A stretch of DNA of 64,000 bases, taken from the NCBI GenBank assembly GCA_963920575.1, contig OY986968.1:2557001-2621000 (forward strand). The letters run 5' to 3'. Below are positions 24,727 through 35,700 of the stretch, piece by piece. The stretch is from Narthecium ossifragum. Taxonomy: Eukaryota; Streptophyta; Magnoliopsida; Dioscoreales; Nartheciaceae. A program made the translations under genes and the position numbers. Below the pieces are notes generated by a model that saw only the letters and a list, made by a program, of their open reading frames with translations, was not told where the DNA came from and did no database searches. Numbering within the stretch: position 1 is the stretch's first letter; each line of letters starts with the position of its first letter.

Positions 24727-25622
24727 TTCTCCCTCTCCCTCTCCCCCTCTCCCTCTCTCAACTTCTCAGTTTCTCGGCGAGGTTCGTCATCCCCGCCGCG
24801 GGGGGTTCGCCAAGCCGTCCAACGACCTCGACGGGGCGAATGCGCTGCCGCTCTTCACCGGCAGAGGCGGGAAATGAGGAGGCTCCGCGGCCTCCCCGTC
24901 ATCTATCGACGTCGTGGCTTCTCCGTCATCGATCGATGCCGCGACTTCCCCTCGTCATCGATCGACGCCGCCCCGCCAAGCTCCACCTCCACCGACGCCG
25001 GCCCCGCCAAGCCCCATCTCTCCTCCAACCTCCACCGGCTTCCACTCCGCTCGATCTCCGACCTCTTCGCCGCGCCCAAGCTTCACCGATCCATGGTGGT
25101 GGAGCCTCCGGGATCAGCCGCGAGTTGTGCCTCAACCTCGCCCGAGCCAGTTGCCGCGTCGTCGCCACCGCGCGCCGCATCTACCGCCTTCGATCCCTGA
25201 GTGAAGAAATCGACCCCTTGGGCGTCCGGTCCGTGGTGGTGGAGCTCGACGTCATCGCCGGGAGCGACGCCATGGATGAGCTCACGCCGGGAGCACCGCA
25301 TCGACCGCCTTCGTTCACGCGCTTGGCACGGGGTGCTCCGGCGAGGTGGCCATCGGGTTTGGTGAGGCACGCGAGAGAGAAGGTGAAGGGGAGAACAGAG
25401 GAAGAAAGATGGGAGAGGAGAAATGGGCTGGCGGGCCGGGTTAGGCCCGGTCCGGCCTAGCGCGATTTTCAAGCCGGGCAGGGTCGTACTGGGCCGGACC
25501 GGGTTGTAAGCCTAATTGACCCGGTACTGGCCCGGCCCGGTCCGGATGGCTATCAGGGCCGGACTGGGTATTGCCTCCAACCCGGTACCCGGGGCCGGTC
25601 CGGGCCCGGATGGACACCCTTA
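24483..25622. mobile_element. hAT-like non-autonomous element with captured gene fragment
   Basis: A 1140-bp element with ends TAGGGGTGTCCA and TGGACACCCTTA and perfect 8-bp target duplications TATCCATC (24475-24482 and 25623-25630), as in hAT elements. Subterminal regions consist of many CCGGGTCCGG/GGCCCGG-like strings in both orientations. A CT microsatellite lies at about 24691-24724. The centre carries a captured coding fragment (25095-25282). Confidence 0.9.
25095..25282 (+). pseudogene. Captured short-chain dehydrogenase/reductase fragment
   Basis: Plus frame reads GGASGISRELCLNLARAS, then CRVVATARRIYRLRSL and VRSVVVELDV. This is the N-terminal Rossmann region of a plant short-chain dehydrogenase/reductase (cofactor motif followed by A-R-R and the acidic strand-end L-D-V). 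The cofactor motif G-x-x-x-G-I-G is damaged (GISRE), and no catalytic YxxxK follows. It lies inside the hAT-like element, so it is a transduplicated fragment. Confidence 0.7.
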
Positions 25623-26725
25623 TATCCATCCATATAGGGCCGCTCGAGCGGGCCCATGCCTATCCTTACTCGTCTCACACCACCCGGCCCGTTCTAATGT
25701 TTTCAGTTATTTACGGGGGTATTCTCCGCCCTTGGATTCAGAGGATTATAGGATTTGATGGAGATGTCTACGTACATCAGAAAGAATCCTTCTAATGTAG
25801 TGGGATTTCTTTCGTCTTATTTCTTCTTACTGTATTTTAAAAGGGGTTTTTACATATTTATCCTTCAAAAGTTTCTAAATATCACAATTACCCCTATATT
25901 TTTCCGGCTTACTAAAATACCCTTCAAATTTTGAACAATCCGTAAACCTACCTCTCGTCAACCACCGTCCACATATCTAACCTAACCATAGTTTAAACGT
26001 TACCCGGGCAAGTAGAATTACTTAATTGCCCCCCATTCTTTTTGTTTCCATCAATTTTGACCGGATTTCATATTTTGACCGGTTTCCTTCGTTTGCTTAC
26101 GTAGGAGGGAGAGAGAGAGTAATTTTGACCGGCTTTGGTATTTTGACTGTTCCTTGGTTTGCTGACGTAGGAAGAGAGAGAGAGACGGGAGGAAGAGAGG
26201 GAGCACCCGTCGGCGGCCATTGGGGAAGTACGCGACGTTACCCTCCGTCGCCGACCATCCAACCCCGCCACCGCTTCCGGCGGCCAATAGCGCATCCGAC
26301 GTGAACATGACCTCGGTCCGGCGTTCACACCGCCACCACCGGAGTCGCCACGAGCTGCGCCACCGCGAGCAGCACTGCCTGGATCTCTCCGCCGTCGCCT
26401 CGTGCTTTCGTACTAGCACCGGTAGAGAGAGAGACGGAGAGAGAGAGGGAGCACCCGCCGGGGGTTGGGGGAGGTCCGGTGAGGACCTGGTGCCGTGCCA
26501 CTGCCTCCGGCACCCATGCATGAGCCATGTGCTCTGTGGCGGCAGTGGCGAGGAGGGGGACACTTGCCATAGTCTCGGGGTCTTGACGCCGACATCGTTG
26601 AGAGAGAGAGAGAGCTCACGCCGAGCCTTCAGCCTAGCGCGCGCATTTGGCGGCCGGCAGTCCCACTCCACCCGCCACTCACACACCAGCGCCGGGGCGC
26701 CACCCATGCATGAGCCATGTGCTCT

Positions 26726-26806
26726 GTTTTTGATGCTCTGCTGAACGGGGTCGAGGTGCTGAAGATGAGCAATTCGGTAGGGAGCTTGGACGGTGAGTTT
26801 GGTGTC
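26726..26806 (+). pseudogene. Possible captured malectin-like receptor kinase fragment
   Basis: Plus frame reads VFDALLNGVEVLKMSNSVG followed by SLDG. This is the A-x-L-N-G-x-E-x-x-K-x-x-N-x-x-G-S-L signature at the end of the malectin-like domain of CrRLK1L receptor kinases. It is opposite in strand to the neighbouring LRR and P450-like pieces, which argues for separate captures. Confidence 0.55.
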
Positions 26807-26866
26807 GTAGATGCGGTGGACGTTGGCTAGCAGCGACGGGAGCATGTCGGCCACCGGCCACTCAAA
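26801..26866 (-). pseudogene. Possible captured P450 fragment
   Basis: The 20-odd codons EWPVADMLPSLLANVHRIYD directly follow the LRR piece in the same frame. They resemble the N-terminal W-P-V-x-x-M-L-P-x-L-L-x-N-x-H-R-I block of CYP86/CYP96-type cytochromes P450. The match is short, so the call is tentative. Confidence 0.45.
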
Positions 26867-27181
26867 GGGGAGCGAGCCCAACGAAGGAGGGATGGCCCCG
26901 GAGATCTTGGTGTCCGAGAGGCCAAGAACAGAGAGGTTGGCGAGGGAGCCAAAGGCCTCCGGGATGGGGCCGGAGAGGTCGCGATTGCCACCGACGCGGA
27001 GAGACTCTAAAAACGACGCATTGCCGAGCTCCGGTGGGAGGGGGCCAGAGAGGCGGTTGTCGAAGAGGTGGAGCTGGCGGAGCTTGGCGGCTTGGGCGAG
27101 CTCCGGAGTGATAGAGCCGGAGAGCTGGTTGGAGTCCAGTAGCAAGGGCTCCCCCTCCCTCACCGTCGAGATCCCCGCGTT
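26867..27181 (-). pseudogene. Captured leucine-rich-repeat fragment
   Basis: Minus frame has about four plant-type LRRs: LDSNQLSGSITPELAQ, LHLFDNRLSGPLPPELG, LRVGGNRDLSGPIPEAFG and LGLSDTKISGAIPPSLG. The consensus LxxNxLSGxIPxxLG is that of LRR receptor kinases or related proteins. There is no signal peptide, membrane or kinase part, so it is only an exon piece carried by the Pack-MULE. Confidence 0.8.
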
Positions 27182-27832
27182 CTTCTCAGGATGGGCAGCG
27201 CGCGGGCACCCCACCAGCGTAACATGGGACCCCAGCGCGGGAGGAGGAGGAGGTCGGAGAGGGAGGGGAAGACGAGGGACCAGACGAGGAGGAAGACGGC
27301 GACGTAGGAGATGAAGAAGAGGGCGAGGAGGTCTTTTTACATTGCGCCGTTAACGGCGTTAGGAATATTCCATGAAGATTCACCTGTAAGTAACCCGAGG
27401 GGTAGGTTTACGGATTGTTCAAAATTTGAAGGGTATTTTAGTAAGCCGGAAAAATATAGGGGTAATTGTGATATTTAGAAACTTTTGAAGGATAAATATA
27501 TAAAAACCCCATTTTAAAATTGAGAGTATTACGTACTGCCTGCCTGGTGCTCACGTTACCCATCGATAGAAAAAACTCTCTTTCTTCCAACCAACTCTCT
27601 CCTTTTCCATATTTTCTTCTGACCAAACTACTACAGCTCTGGGTACGTGGTGCGATAAAGTTGATCTGGCAACAGATTCCGAGATGATCAGGCTCTACAA
27701 TCTCAACGCTTCTTTTCAAAGTATAGTATAATATATTTTTCTCGAAATTTTTGTTGATATCTTGTGGCATCCAAAATTAGGTAATAATGGTTACGTAGAA
27801 ACTAACTGTAAGAACTTCTGTTTTGAAACTTA

Positions 27833-28226
27833 GGACTTGTTTGGTTGTGGGATAGGAAATTCTTATTCCGAGTTAAGCCCACTTTATTCCTACATTGCAG
27901 CCAAACACCATGTAATCGTCACTTTTATCCCTATTCCTATCCCCATTTTATCCCTACTTTTCAATCAATCATTACTACATTTTCTCTTCTTTTCAACCAA
28001 TCACATCAACTTTATTCCTACTTTTTCATTTTTAACCAATCATTACTTCATTATTTCTACTTTTCAACCAATCACATCAACTTTATCTCTACTTTTTCAA
28101 CCAAACATTACTAATTTATGGTTACTTTTCAATAAAATACCATACGTATCCCACTACTTATCCGATGATACCAATCCCCATTCCCTCTAATTCCGAGATA
28201 GACTATTCCGCAACCAAACGCACCAT
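27833..28226. mobile_element. MITE-like element
   Basis: Inverted ends: GACTTGTTTGGTTGTGGGAT at the left and the complement of GGTGCGTTTGGTTGCGGAAT at the right. The interior repeats ACCAATCA and CATCAACTTTAT. There is no transposase, and the target duplication is unclear. Confidence 0.6.
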
Positions 28227-29971
28227 AAAAAATGGTGTATGTAGGAAAGCTGTATGTTGTTTTGATGTCTTTTTTTTTCATACATGCAATAATTAAATGC
28301 CTTTCTTTTAAAATTTGCAAGAGCTCGAGGAATGTTGAAACTTAAAATAATGTAGAAATACTGGCCGTTGTTTCCATGAGTCCGTATTTGTAGGGAAATA
28401 ATGCGCAAAGATTATTCCTTGAATGCAATAGCTGACAGTTCCTATCCTCGTAGCCTCCCTGTCGAATAGTTATATATATATATTATATTTTTTTTTTTTT
28501 TCATTTTTTTTTGCTAAGTTAAGAGCTGAAGGCCGAGAGACGTCGACTAGAAGGGCCATTGAGAACACTTGTCCACATGACGGTAAGTCATGCAATATTA
28601 AAATTACATGATTGAATTTGATAGAGCTCTATAGTTGACCACCGCTTTAGGAAGACAACTCATTTTGTTTGTAAACAGAGACATGGTTGTTAATTAATTT
28701 ATAGAGAGGATGGAATTTGTCCCATATATTGTTGGGCGGGCATATGAAAGTGATTAGGGAACAAGAGTATATATAGAGGATATTAAAGCCAATGTTTCAA
28801 TGTTTGATTCCTTATTCTTCTTCTTATTGAGAAAAAAAACACCTGCAAAGTTGTGTTTTTTTTTATTTTATGAATTGAGTCGTTGGGTTATACCAAGGGA
28901 AAAGCTCCTCTTGCATTACTCCCAAATAAGTGGGCCGTGGCCTCCCTCTTGGGACCAACAAAAATTGGTCTAATTTTTTTAGCAACAGTCCTCTTAAATT
29001 GAGGTACAGTAGAAGTCCTCTTAAATTGATGACGCAAGGTTTGATTCATGAATAGATGCAAAACGCCTAAAAATCCTCTTAAATTGAGGCACAGTAAAAA
29101 TCAATCCTTCCTATTTTCATGTTAGTTGGTACACCTCGCGTATCTTATGACCCGGTACCCGTCACGGGGTACATTATTTTAGCAACAGCGCACCAATAAC
29201 TAGCAGCGGAGGACTCAAACAAAAATATGATTGATGCGATGTTTTTTGGTAAGCAAAACATGGGAATACGGTCTTCATTGATAAGATAGGGTCAAATGGC
29301 ATCGCTAAACTTGCAGGCCCAATTTTTGGACCAAGCCAGGTCCATGGGTAAGATTATTTTGCCCAAAGCAAAGCCACACAATATTGGGCAAGGCAGGCTG
29401 AACTTTTGGAGCCACTTCGCCCATGATCAGGTCTAATCCAAAACATCACCCAAAACCAAATCACCCGGGCGATGGTGCGCGTGACACAAAGCCATAGACT
29501 CATAATTGGGATTTTTACAAATAAACTACCTACATAATGTCAAAATTGTTGAAAATTACTTGTTTTATGATCAAATATTGCATTCTTTTACCACAAATAG
29601 GTACCTAGCTACCATTAGCTTCTGTCAACTGTTAGGTTTAACTGACAAATTGTGATTACCTCAACGAATCAATTTTGAAAGAAAAAAACAATAATGCCCT
29701 CAGTCTCTTATTGAGTGTTCCATCGTTGATCTTGAGTTAAAAACGCCTCCGCCGTCTGATTAAGCTTTATTCTCTCTTCGCTGACTTTTATATCCGCCGC
29801 CTTTTATAAGATTGTTGTCCACGATCAGAGCCGCTTATAAGATGGCCTTACAGCCATGTACACAAAATATTTCTCATCGTATATTAATGGTAGTTTTATT
29901 GGGTCTACTCCATGCGTGCATGCACACATGCATGCATTCGTGTATATTACTCGTATCGAGATTCTTAATTT
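28227..29971. other. Intergenic downstream of the CCD gene
   Basis: No gene. It contains T/A-rich low-complexity runs (about 28465-28510) and three copies of TCCTCTTAAATTGA within 28990-29090. A TTTTTACAAATAAACTACC-like string near 29511 looks like one end of a TIR element without a partner. Confidence 0.5.
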
Positions 29972-31789
29972 CTAGAGAGATGATGATAAGGTGAGGGAAC
30001 ACTGCGATCGGAGGTCGGCCTCCGTGAGAAAGAGGCCGTGGAGGCCGTAGGGGACGCGGCGGGGCAGTAGGATTTCCGCCACCACTTCCAGCTCCGGCGA
30101 CCTCGCGTCCATCACAACAAAAGTCGACTCCCCGCTCCCCTCGTCGTGGACGTAGGTCACCAAGTAGCCCTCGTCTTCCTGCCCTGAGCACCGCCCGTCA
30201 TCCCCCGCCACCGCCGGCACGAAGAATGGCTCTCCTCCAAACCGGCCTGGCCCAAAATACCGGCTTGCCACCACGCAGTCCCCACTCCCGGCCTTCTCGA
30301 AGTCGAGCTTAACGACCCCGGATATCTTCGACTTCAGCTTGGGGTCTCCGAGTCCACAGCCAAGGTAGGCGTAGCGGTTGCGCCGGCCAACGTAGCCCGG
30401 GTGGATTGCCCCGAAGTCCAGACTCCCTGCCGACAGCGGCGTCCTCGAGACCACCCCGATCCTGAGGTCGACGCGCACCATCTCAACGCACATGTGGATC
30501 AGCTCCACCCGGTCGAGGACGTGCTGGATGGACAGCGCGTTGGTAGACACCAGAACAACAGTATCACCGTCGTTCTCCTCCCAAGCGTTGATGGTGTGAA
30601 TCATATTAAACCCGGGCACATCGAACCACCGCATCTCTGACTGGGAAGTCGCGTACCGGGGAAGTAGGCCTAGCCGAGGCATCTTCCCCATGTCCAAACC
30701 CACGGCGGAGCCGCCGCCAAGCACCATGTTCATGGGCTTGATCACGATTTGGTTTTCCATGAAGAGGGCGTAGCGCTGGGTGATGGCGAAGTCGTGGACG
30801 ACTGAGGGGTCCCTTGCGGAGAAGATGGCCACGTCCGGCAGCTTGTTCCCGTCGCCGTCGAAGCGGAAGTAGGTCAGGAAGGGAGGTGTCAGACTGTACC
30901 GGAAGGCGAAGACCTCCCCGGTGGAGAGGTCCTTCTTTGGGTGGGATGTCATCCTTGTGAGGAGCCGGCCGTCAAAGTCGCAGCGGCCCAGGGTGGAGAT
31001 GTCGCCGTCCTTGGGAGAGAGTTGGACTTCGTAGGGGCAGTCGGACTCTGCCAGGGCGTAGAGGCGCCCGGCAAGAAAGGCCACGCTGGTGTTTGCCAAG
31101 CCAACGCCCTCCCTGAGGTCCAACTGCCCGGTGAGGCTCCTGATGGCGAATACGGCGGCCCTACCGACGCCGGCGATGCCGTGGAAGCCAGCGAAGAAGT
31201 TTGGGATAACGGCAGTCCTTGCGTCGTGCTCCAGATGGTACTTGTAGGTGCGGACGAAGCGGGAAGAAAAAATGGCGGGGGCAGTGCCGCCACCCTCAGG
31301 GAGGAGGAGGGAGTGAAGCATACCATCGCCGTCGAAGAAGTGGTGGGTTCGACAGGCAAGGTGCAGCTGTGGGTTGGGCCCGTTTCGGACGTAGGCGCCG
31401 CCCCCGAGGCAGGGAGGGATGCTACCAAAGACCACGGGGCAAGGGGTGGGGGGGAGCTCCGCCACGGGAGCGAAATTGCCGGAGAGGACATGGCGTGGAT
31501 CGACGCAGGGGCGGAGGACCGGCCGGTCGATGAAGTTGTTGATGAGGTGGTCCATGGCGTTGCAGAAGGCCATGGCCAGGAGTGAAAGAGGGGAAGGAGC
31601 CCGTCGCGTCGTCACAGTCTTCTCCTTTGGTGGCATGGGTTTTAGTCGGGCCTTTGTGGGGGAACTGATCTCGTCGATCTTGACGGCGGAGATGGAGAGG
31701 AGAGGAGGTGCATTAGCACTGAAGGTTGCGGCGACTGGACGGAGAGGCAGCTGATAGCAGGGGAGAAAGGAGGATGACAAGGCTTCCAT
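29972..31789 (-). CDS. CCD4: Carotenoid cleavage dioxygenase, CCD4-like, plastid
   Basis: Predicted iron-dependent dioxygenase that cleaves carotenoids to apocarotenoids in plastids. It has 605 residues in one uninterrupted exon, as for many plant CCD4 genes, and the usual length. The N-terminus (residues 1-60) is Ser/Ala/Pro-rich with few acidic residues, fitting a transit peptide. All four iron-binding histidines are present: H283 (SHPKKD), H332 (VVHDFA), H398 (MIHTINAWEE) and H584 (YGLHGLF). Second-shell acidic residues lie near E248 (AESD), E403/404 (AWEE) and E520 (GGEPFFVP). Other family blocks are NGPNPQL, FFDGDGMLHS and FVRTYKYHLE. The coding region is strongly GC-rich against its AT-rich surroundings, common for monocot genes. 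No frameshift or stop is seen, so it looks functional. CCD4 is favoured over CCD1 by the transit peptide and lack of introns; NCED cannot be fully excluded. Confidence 0.92.
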   Translation of the reverse strand: MEALSSSFLPCYQLPLRPVAATFSANAPPLLSISAVKIDEISSPTKARLKPMPPKEKTVTTRRAPSPLSLLAMAFCNAMDHLINNFIDRPVLRPCVDPRHVLSGNFAPVAELPPTPCPVVFGSIPPCLGGGAYVRNGPNPQLHLACRTHHFFDGDGMLHSLLLPEGGGTAPAIFSSRFVRTYKYHLEHDARTAVIPNFFAGFHGIAGVGRAAVFAIRSLTGQLDLREGVGLANTSVAFLAGRLYALAESDCPYEVQLSPKDGDISTLGRCDFDGRLLTRMTSHPKKDLSTGEVFAFRYSLTPPFLTYFRFDGDGNKLPDVAIFSARDPSVVHDFAITQRYALFMENQIVIKPMNMVLGGGSAVGLDMGKMPRLGLLPRYATSQSEMRWFDVPGFNMIHTINAWEENDGDTVVLVSTNALSIQHVLDRVELIHMCVEMVRVDLRIGVVSRTPLSAGSLDFGAIHPGYVGRRNRYAYLGCGLGDPKLKSKISGVVKLDFEKAGSGDCVVASRYFGPGRFGGEPFFVPAVAGDDGRCSGQEDEGYLVTYVHDEGSGESTFVVMDARSPELEVVAEILLPRRVPYGLHGLFLTEADLRSQCSLTLSSSL

Positions 31790-32267
31790 TTTAGTGATCG
31801 ATGATGGAGAGAATGAGAAGGATATTGATAAATAAAACTCACCCGATCGAACTTCTGGCGCTCAAACTTTGCGTTTGCTTGGCAACGTAAGATATGTGTT
31901 GTTAGTTAGTATACATGAGTCAATATTGGAGACCGGTTGGCCTTTGTTTTGGCTGTTGCCCCTTGTTCAATTCCTTTTTTATTCCCTTTGGCTCAACATG
32001 GATGGGGGCAATCATTTGTGTATTTAACAGTCAAAGACGTACGCCGTCGTTCGCAGTCATGCGATTCCATCCGAGTACTCCGCTCATACCATTCCAAACG
32101 GAACCGGGGGCATTCAAAGCCGCCGTGGTTCGCAGCCAATTGGCTTATCTAATCGAAACAATATCGGAGACCGGAGACCGGAGACCGTTGTTCACATCAT
32201 CAATATTGATTGGGGAGCCGTACTTCACGTCAGTCGAGGCTGCCCCAAAGCAACAGCCCTGCAACAT
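31790..32267. other. CCD gene upstream region
   Basis: The space between the CCD start codon and the 9.7-kb Mutator-like element, about 480 bp. On the minus strand a TTTTATTTATC string about 35-45 bp before the ATG could serve as a TATA-like box. GGAGACC is repeated three times at about 32168-32188. The large element thus sits inside the presumed promoter region. Confidence 0.45.
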
Positions 32268-32468
32268 GAAATTTTTTTGCATTTTATACCCCTAAATTTT
32301 GCTTTTGCGGATTTAATACCTTTGTCCTATTTTTTTACATGTTAATACACCTGGCCATGAAAAACCCGATCTTATCCCTCACTTACCCATGCCCACATAC
32401 ATACCATGCCCAGCCACATGACATGGCTGGGCATGTATGTTATAATATGAAATTCCTGGTTAAACGGG
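32268..32468 (+). repeat. Left TIR of the Mutator-like element
   Basis: Pairs with 41790-41987 inverted, differing by scattered substitutions and small indels. It includes TTTTGCATTTTATACCCCTA and an inner short palindrome around CATGCCCAGCCACATGACAT. MULE TIRs commonly act as promoters, and the ULP1 start codon lies about 270 bp inside. Confidence 0.9.
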
Positions 32469-32733
32469 TCTCTGTCGCGTTCATCACCCCCACACGTGGC
32501 AAGACGCAATTAGTCACGAATACGGCGGTTGCAGGCGACGAGAAGATGAAGCGACGCGTCGGATAAATACGCATAAAAAAGGGATTTGAATGCGGCTTTA
32601 CAAATCTTCTACTTACCCTTCCAATCTTCACTGGGAGATCGAGATAAAGAGAGATTGCGTTCGATTTCCATCGCGACCAAAGTTTCTCGTACCCTAGACC
32701 TTTTTCCGAGTACCACCCATTCCATTTCCATCG

Positions 32734-35700
32734 ATGGAGACAAAATCCACCAAATCAAAGGGGAAAGCAAGAAAAGCCGAGGGACCAAAGCGGAGGAAAA
32801 AAGAGGCGGAGGTGGATGCCGGCGCTGGATCTTCGGACATGGACTCCGGTAAGCCCTTGTTCATCCCGACTTAATCCTTTTAATTTTAAATTTTAAATTT
32901 TAAATTTTTTTTTTTGGCACAAGGCGGTGTGTTCTCCTCTCATCTATTGTGGAAAAAATAAATACCATTATTTTCGTCCCCGTATCCTACATAATTTTTT
33001 GCGCTAAGAAATGCAGCATTCACACGCGTACTTTTTGTTCTTTGAAAGTGTCTTTTTGGTGTTTTCTATGCGCTCTTGTTTATACGCATATTTATGGTTG
33101 TTTCTACACGTACTTATGGTTGTCTCGACGTATTGTAAAGGTCTTTTATACGCGCTATTTACTAGCTTTTACGCGTACTTTGTCTCTTTTATATGCGTAC
33201 TTATTGTTTTATATACGCGTTGTTAAGGTGTTTTATACGCGCTATTTACTCTTTTATACGCGCTATTGTAGGTTGGCACATTTACCAGTTTATCCGCGTA
33301 CTATTTGTAGTTTTTACGCCTATTTAATGGGTTTTATATGCGCTATTCAACTTCGTTGTGTAGATTGGCACATTTACTTGTTTATACGCGTACTTTTGGT
33401 TGTTTCTACGCGTTGATATGGTGTATTCTATGCATTGGTGTTTATACGCGTTCTTAATGTTGTTTATATGCGAATTTTTTGTTGCGTCTACCCGTTGTTA
33501 AGCTGTTTATTTGCGCTATTTAACTCCAACTCTTATCTCGTGTGAACCGCAGAGACAAGCAGTGGTGACGACAATTTACTGGAGGTCGGCCGCACTCCCT
33601 TCTCAAGCCGGTGCTTCGCGCATAAGATACAGGAGGCCGCCGGCGAATATATGACGTCGGCCCATGCAACCAAAATTCGCGAGACACCTTTCACCCATAT
33701 GCTCGACTTGCCAAAGATAAGACCTGACAATGTCCTCTTGGACCACATGATGAGGAATTACAATGGAGGTCTACGGTTCACTGTCCAAGGTAGCAACGTC
33801 GAGCTAAAAGCAGAAGACGTAGCTGTTATCCTTGGCCTACCTATGGGCGGTTCTCGGCCGAAGCGGAAGAAGATGCGGCAGCAGCTCGGGAGTATATCAT
33901 TCTACAGTAGACATACAAAGGAGCTGGACCTGCAGTCTAGTCATATTGAGGGGATCTTGGATGATCTCAAGGGCAAGAGTGAAGCGGAGGACGTTGCAGA
34001 TTTCTGCCGCTTCTTTATTCTCTACATGTTCGCCGTCTTCTTGTTCCCGATGTCCAACTACACCGCCCCTTCATACCTGGTGCCCCTTTTGGAAGATCTC
34101 TACTCACTGCAGAATATTGACTGGGCAACCGCAGTTCACGAGCACCTTAAGACGGAGGTCGCCATGGCTCACAGACGGTGGAGGGCGTCGTCAAAGACGA
34201 GTGAGATTAGTAAAAGGGCATGTACTTATGTCTGCGGGTGTACTGCTGTTCTGCTCATATGGTATTATGAGATTACCGGTTGCAGGGCACCAACCGTCGC
34301 GGACAGTATCCCACGCATGATGAGGTGGGGTCATGTACAGCTGGTGAGGAGAAAGAACCTCACCGACACTGTTACGCAAGGAACGACTACACTGGTAATG
34401 TCGAGCTAAAATATTGTTCGGATTTCTTTATGGCTGTCTAGTTTGGAATGTTTACTAACCAACTGTTGGTTTTCTATAATTTCCAGCTTGTCTACCTCGA
34501 TGTGGAATGTACCTTGTATCTGAGGCATTCCACGCAAGCCGAGCAATCACGAAGACATACAACGGTGGCTGGGACTTCTGCTGCACTGTCCTCTCGTGCA
34601 GACGCACCCCCTAGGCGTGTTCAATTCATGACCATGCCGTGGTCGACCGAGAATGCCCATGCCAGCCCAATAATTGAGACTAAGCTGGCTGAGGTACGTC
34701 GTTATAATCGAAATTACTCGTCGTTAGATTTAATTACGTGTGATACTCGGTAACTGTTAAGTTTTTATGCATGAAAATCTCATATACTCATGTTTGTTAC
34801 TCAAATTATGCATGTTTTAGAGCTATCATACTCGTGTTTATTAGTATAAGTACGCGTAGTTTTGATCTATCATACTTGTGTTTAATATTACTAATACGCG
34901 TCTTTATTAGCTATAATACACGTGTTTATTAGTCGAAATACGCGTCTTTTGGATCTATTGTACGTGTGTTTACGTTTAGTAATACGCGTGTTTGTGTCGT
35001 ATTATACTCGTGTTGTTTGACAAGTATTTTTCGTGCGCACTTAACATTTTTTTCCCCCACTCTTGTCTCCAGCTGAGATCGGACGTCGATACATTGACTC
35101 GGAGGATTGTGGCCCAGGACGATGCTGTGAGGACGATGAACATCCAGAACAATAAATTGAGATTGAAATTGGCAGCAACGAATGCGCGGCTCGCTGAAGC
35201 AGAACAAGAAATTGAAAGGCTCAAAGTGAAGTCGCGGACACCTTCAATCATGAAGACACCGCAGAGTGTGTCCTTCCGAGAGGATGTTTTGGAGAAGGAG
35301 AAAGCGGCGCCCTCAATCGAAGGATCAGTTGCAAGAAGAAGGAGAACACCTCGGAGTCAGAGTGAAGAAATAGTCATATTTAAGGGGGATGCCTGGCCGG
35401 GTGATCTCGGGCAAGATGATATCCGGCCGGACATTCAGACGGCTGATACGGCCATTGCTGAAGGATTTGTTAAAGAGCAAGCTGAAACTGCGAAGAAAGG
35501 AATCAGAGTCAATAGAGCATGGGCTCGAAGTCCATATGGTCTGAGGTCGAAAAAGCGAAAGCAAAATCAAGCAGCACCAAAGAAGCGGAGCATGGTCGAC
35601 ACTCCTACTCTCGACCCGGACGTTGTTGTGACAGAAGAGTACACTGCTGTGTCGGGAGTTATAATGGACACAGTCAATGCATTTTCTGGCGTCGAAGGGG

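Larger units (their letters stand above)
25843..27510 (-). mobile_element. Pack-MULE, copy 2, chimeric
   Basis: A 1668-bp element with the same long TIRs as 13401-14508, flanked by perfect 9-bp target duplications ATTTTAAAA (25834-25842 and 27511-27519). It is inverted relative to copy 1. It carries everything recognisable in copy 1 plus about 500 bp of further captured pieces at 26720-27190: an LRR region, a P450-like piece and a malectin-receptor-kinase-like piece. A chimeric frame of 387 codons (26051-27214, minus) spans them. I treat it as a fusion of fragments, not a proven gene. Confidence 0.9.

Noticed and set aside
30401..31585. Long plus-strand frames opposite the carotenoid dioxygenase
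   Set aside because: Shadows of a GC-rich coding exon. The minus-strand frame has all family motifs.
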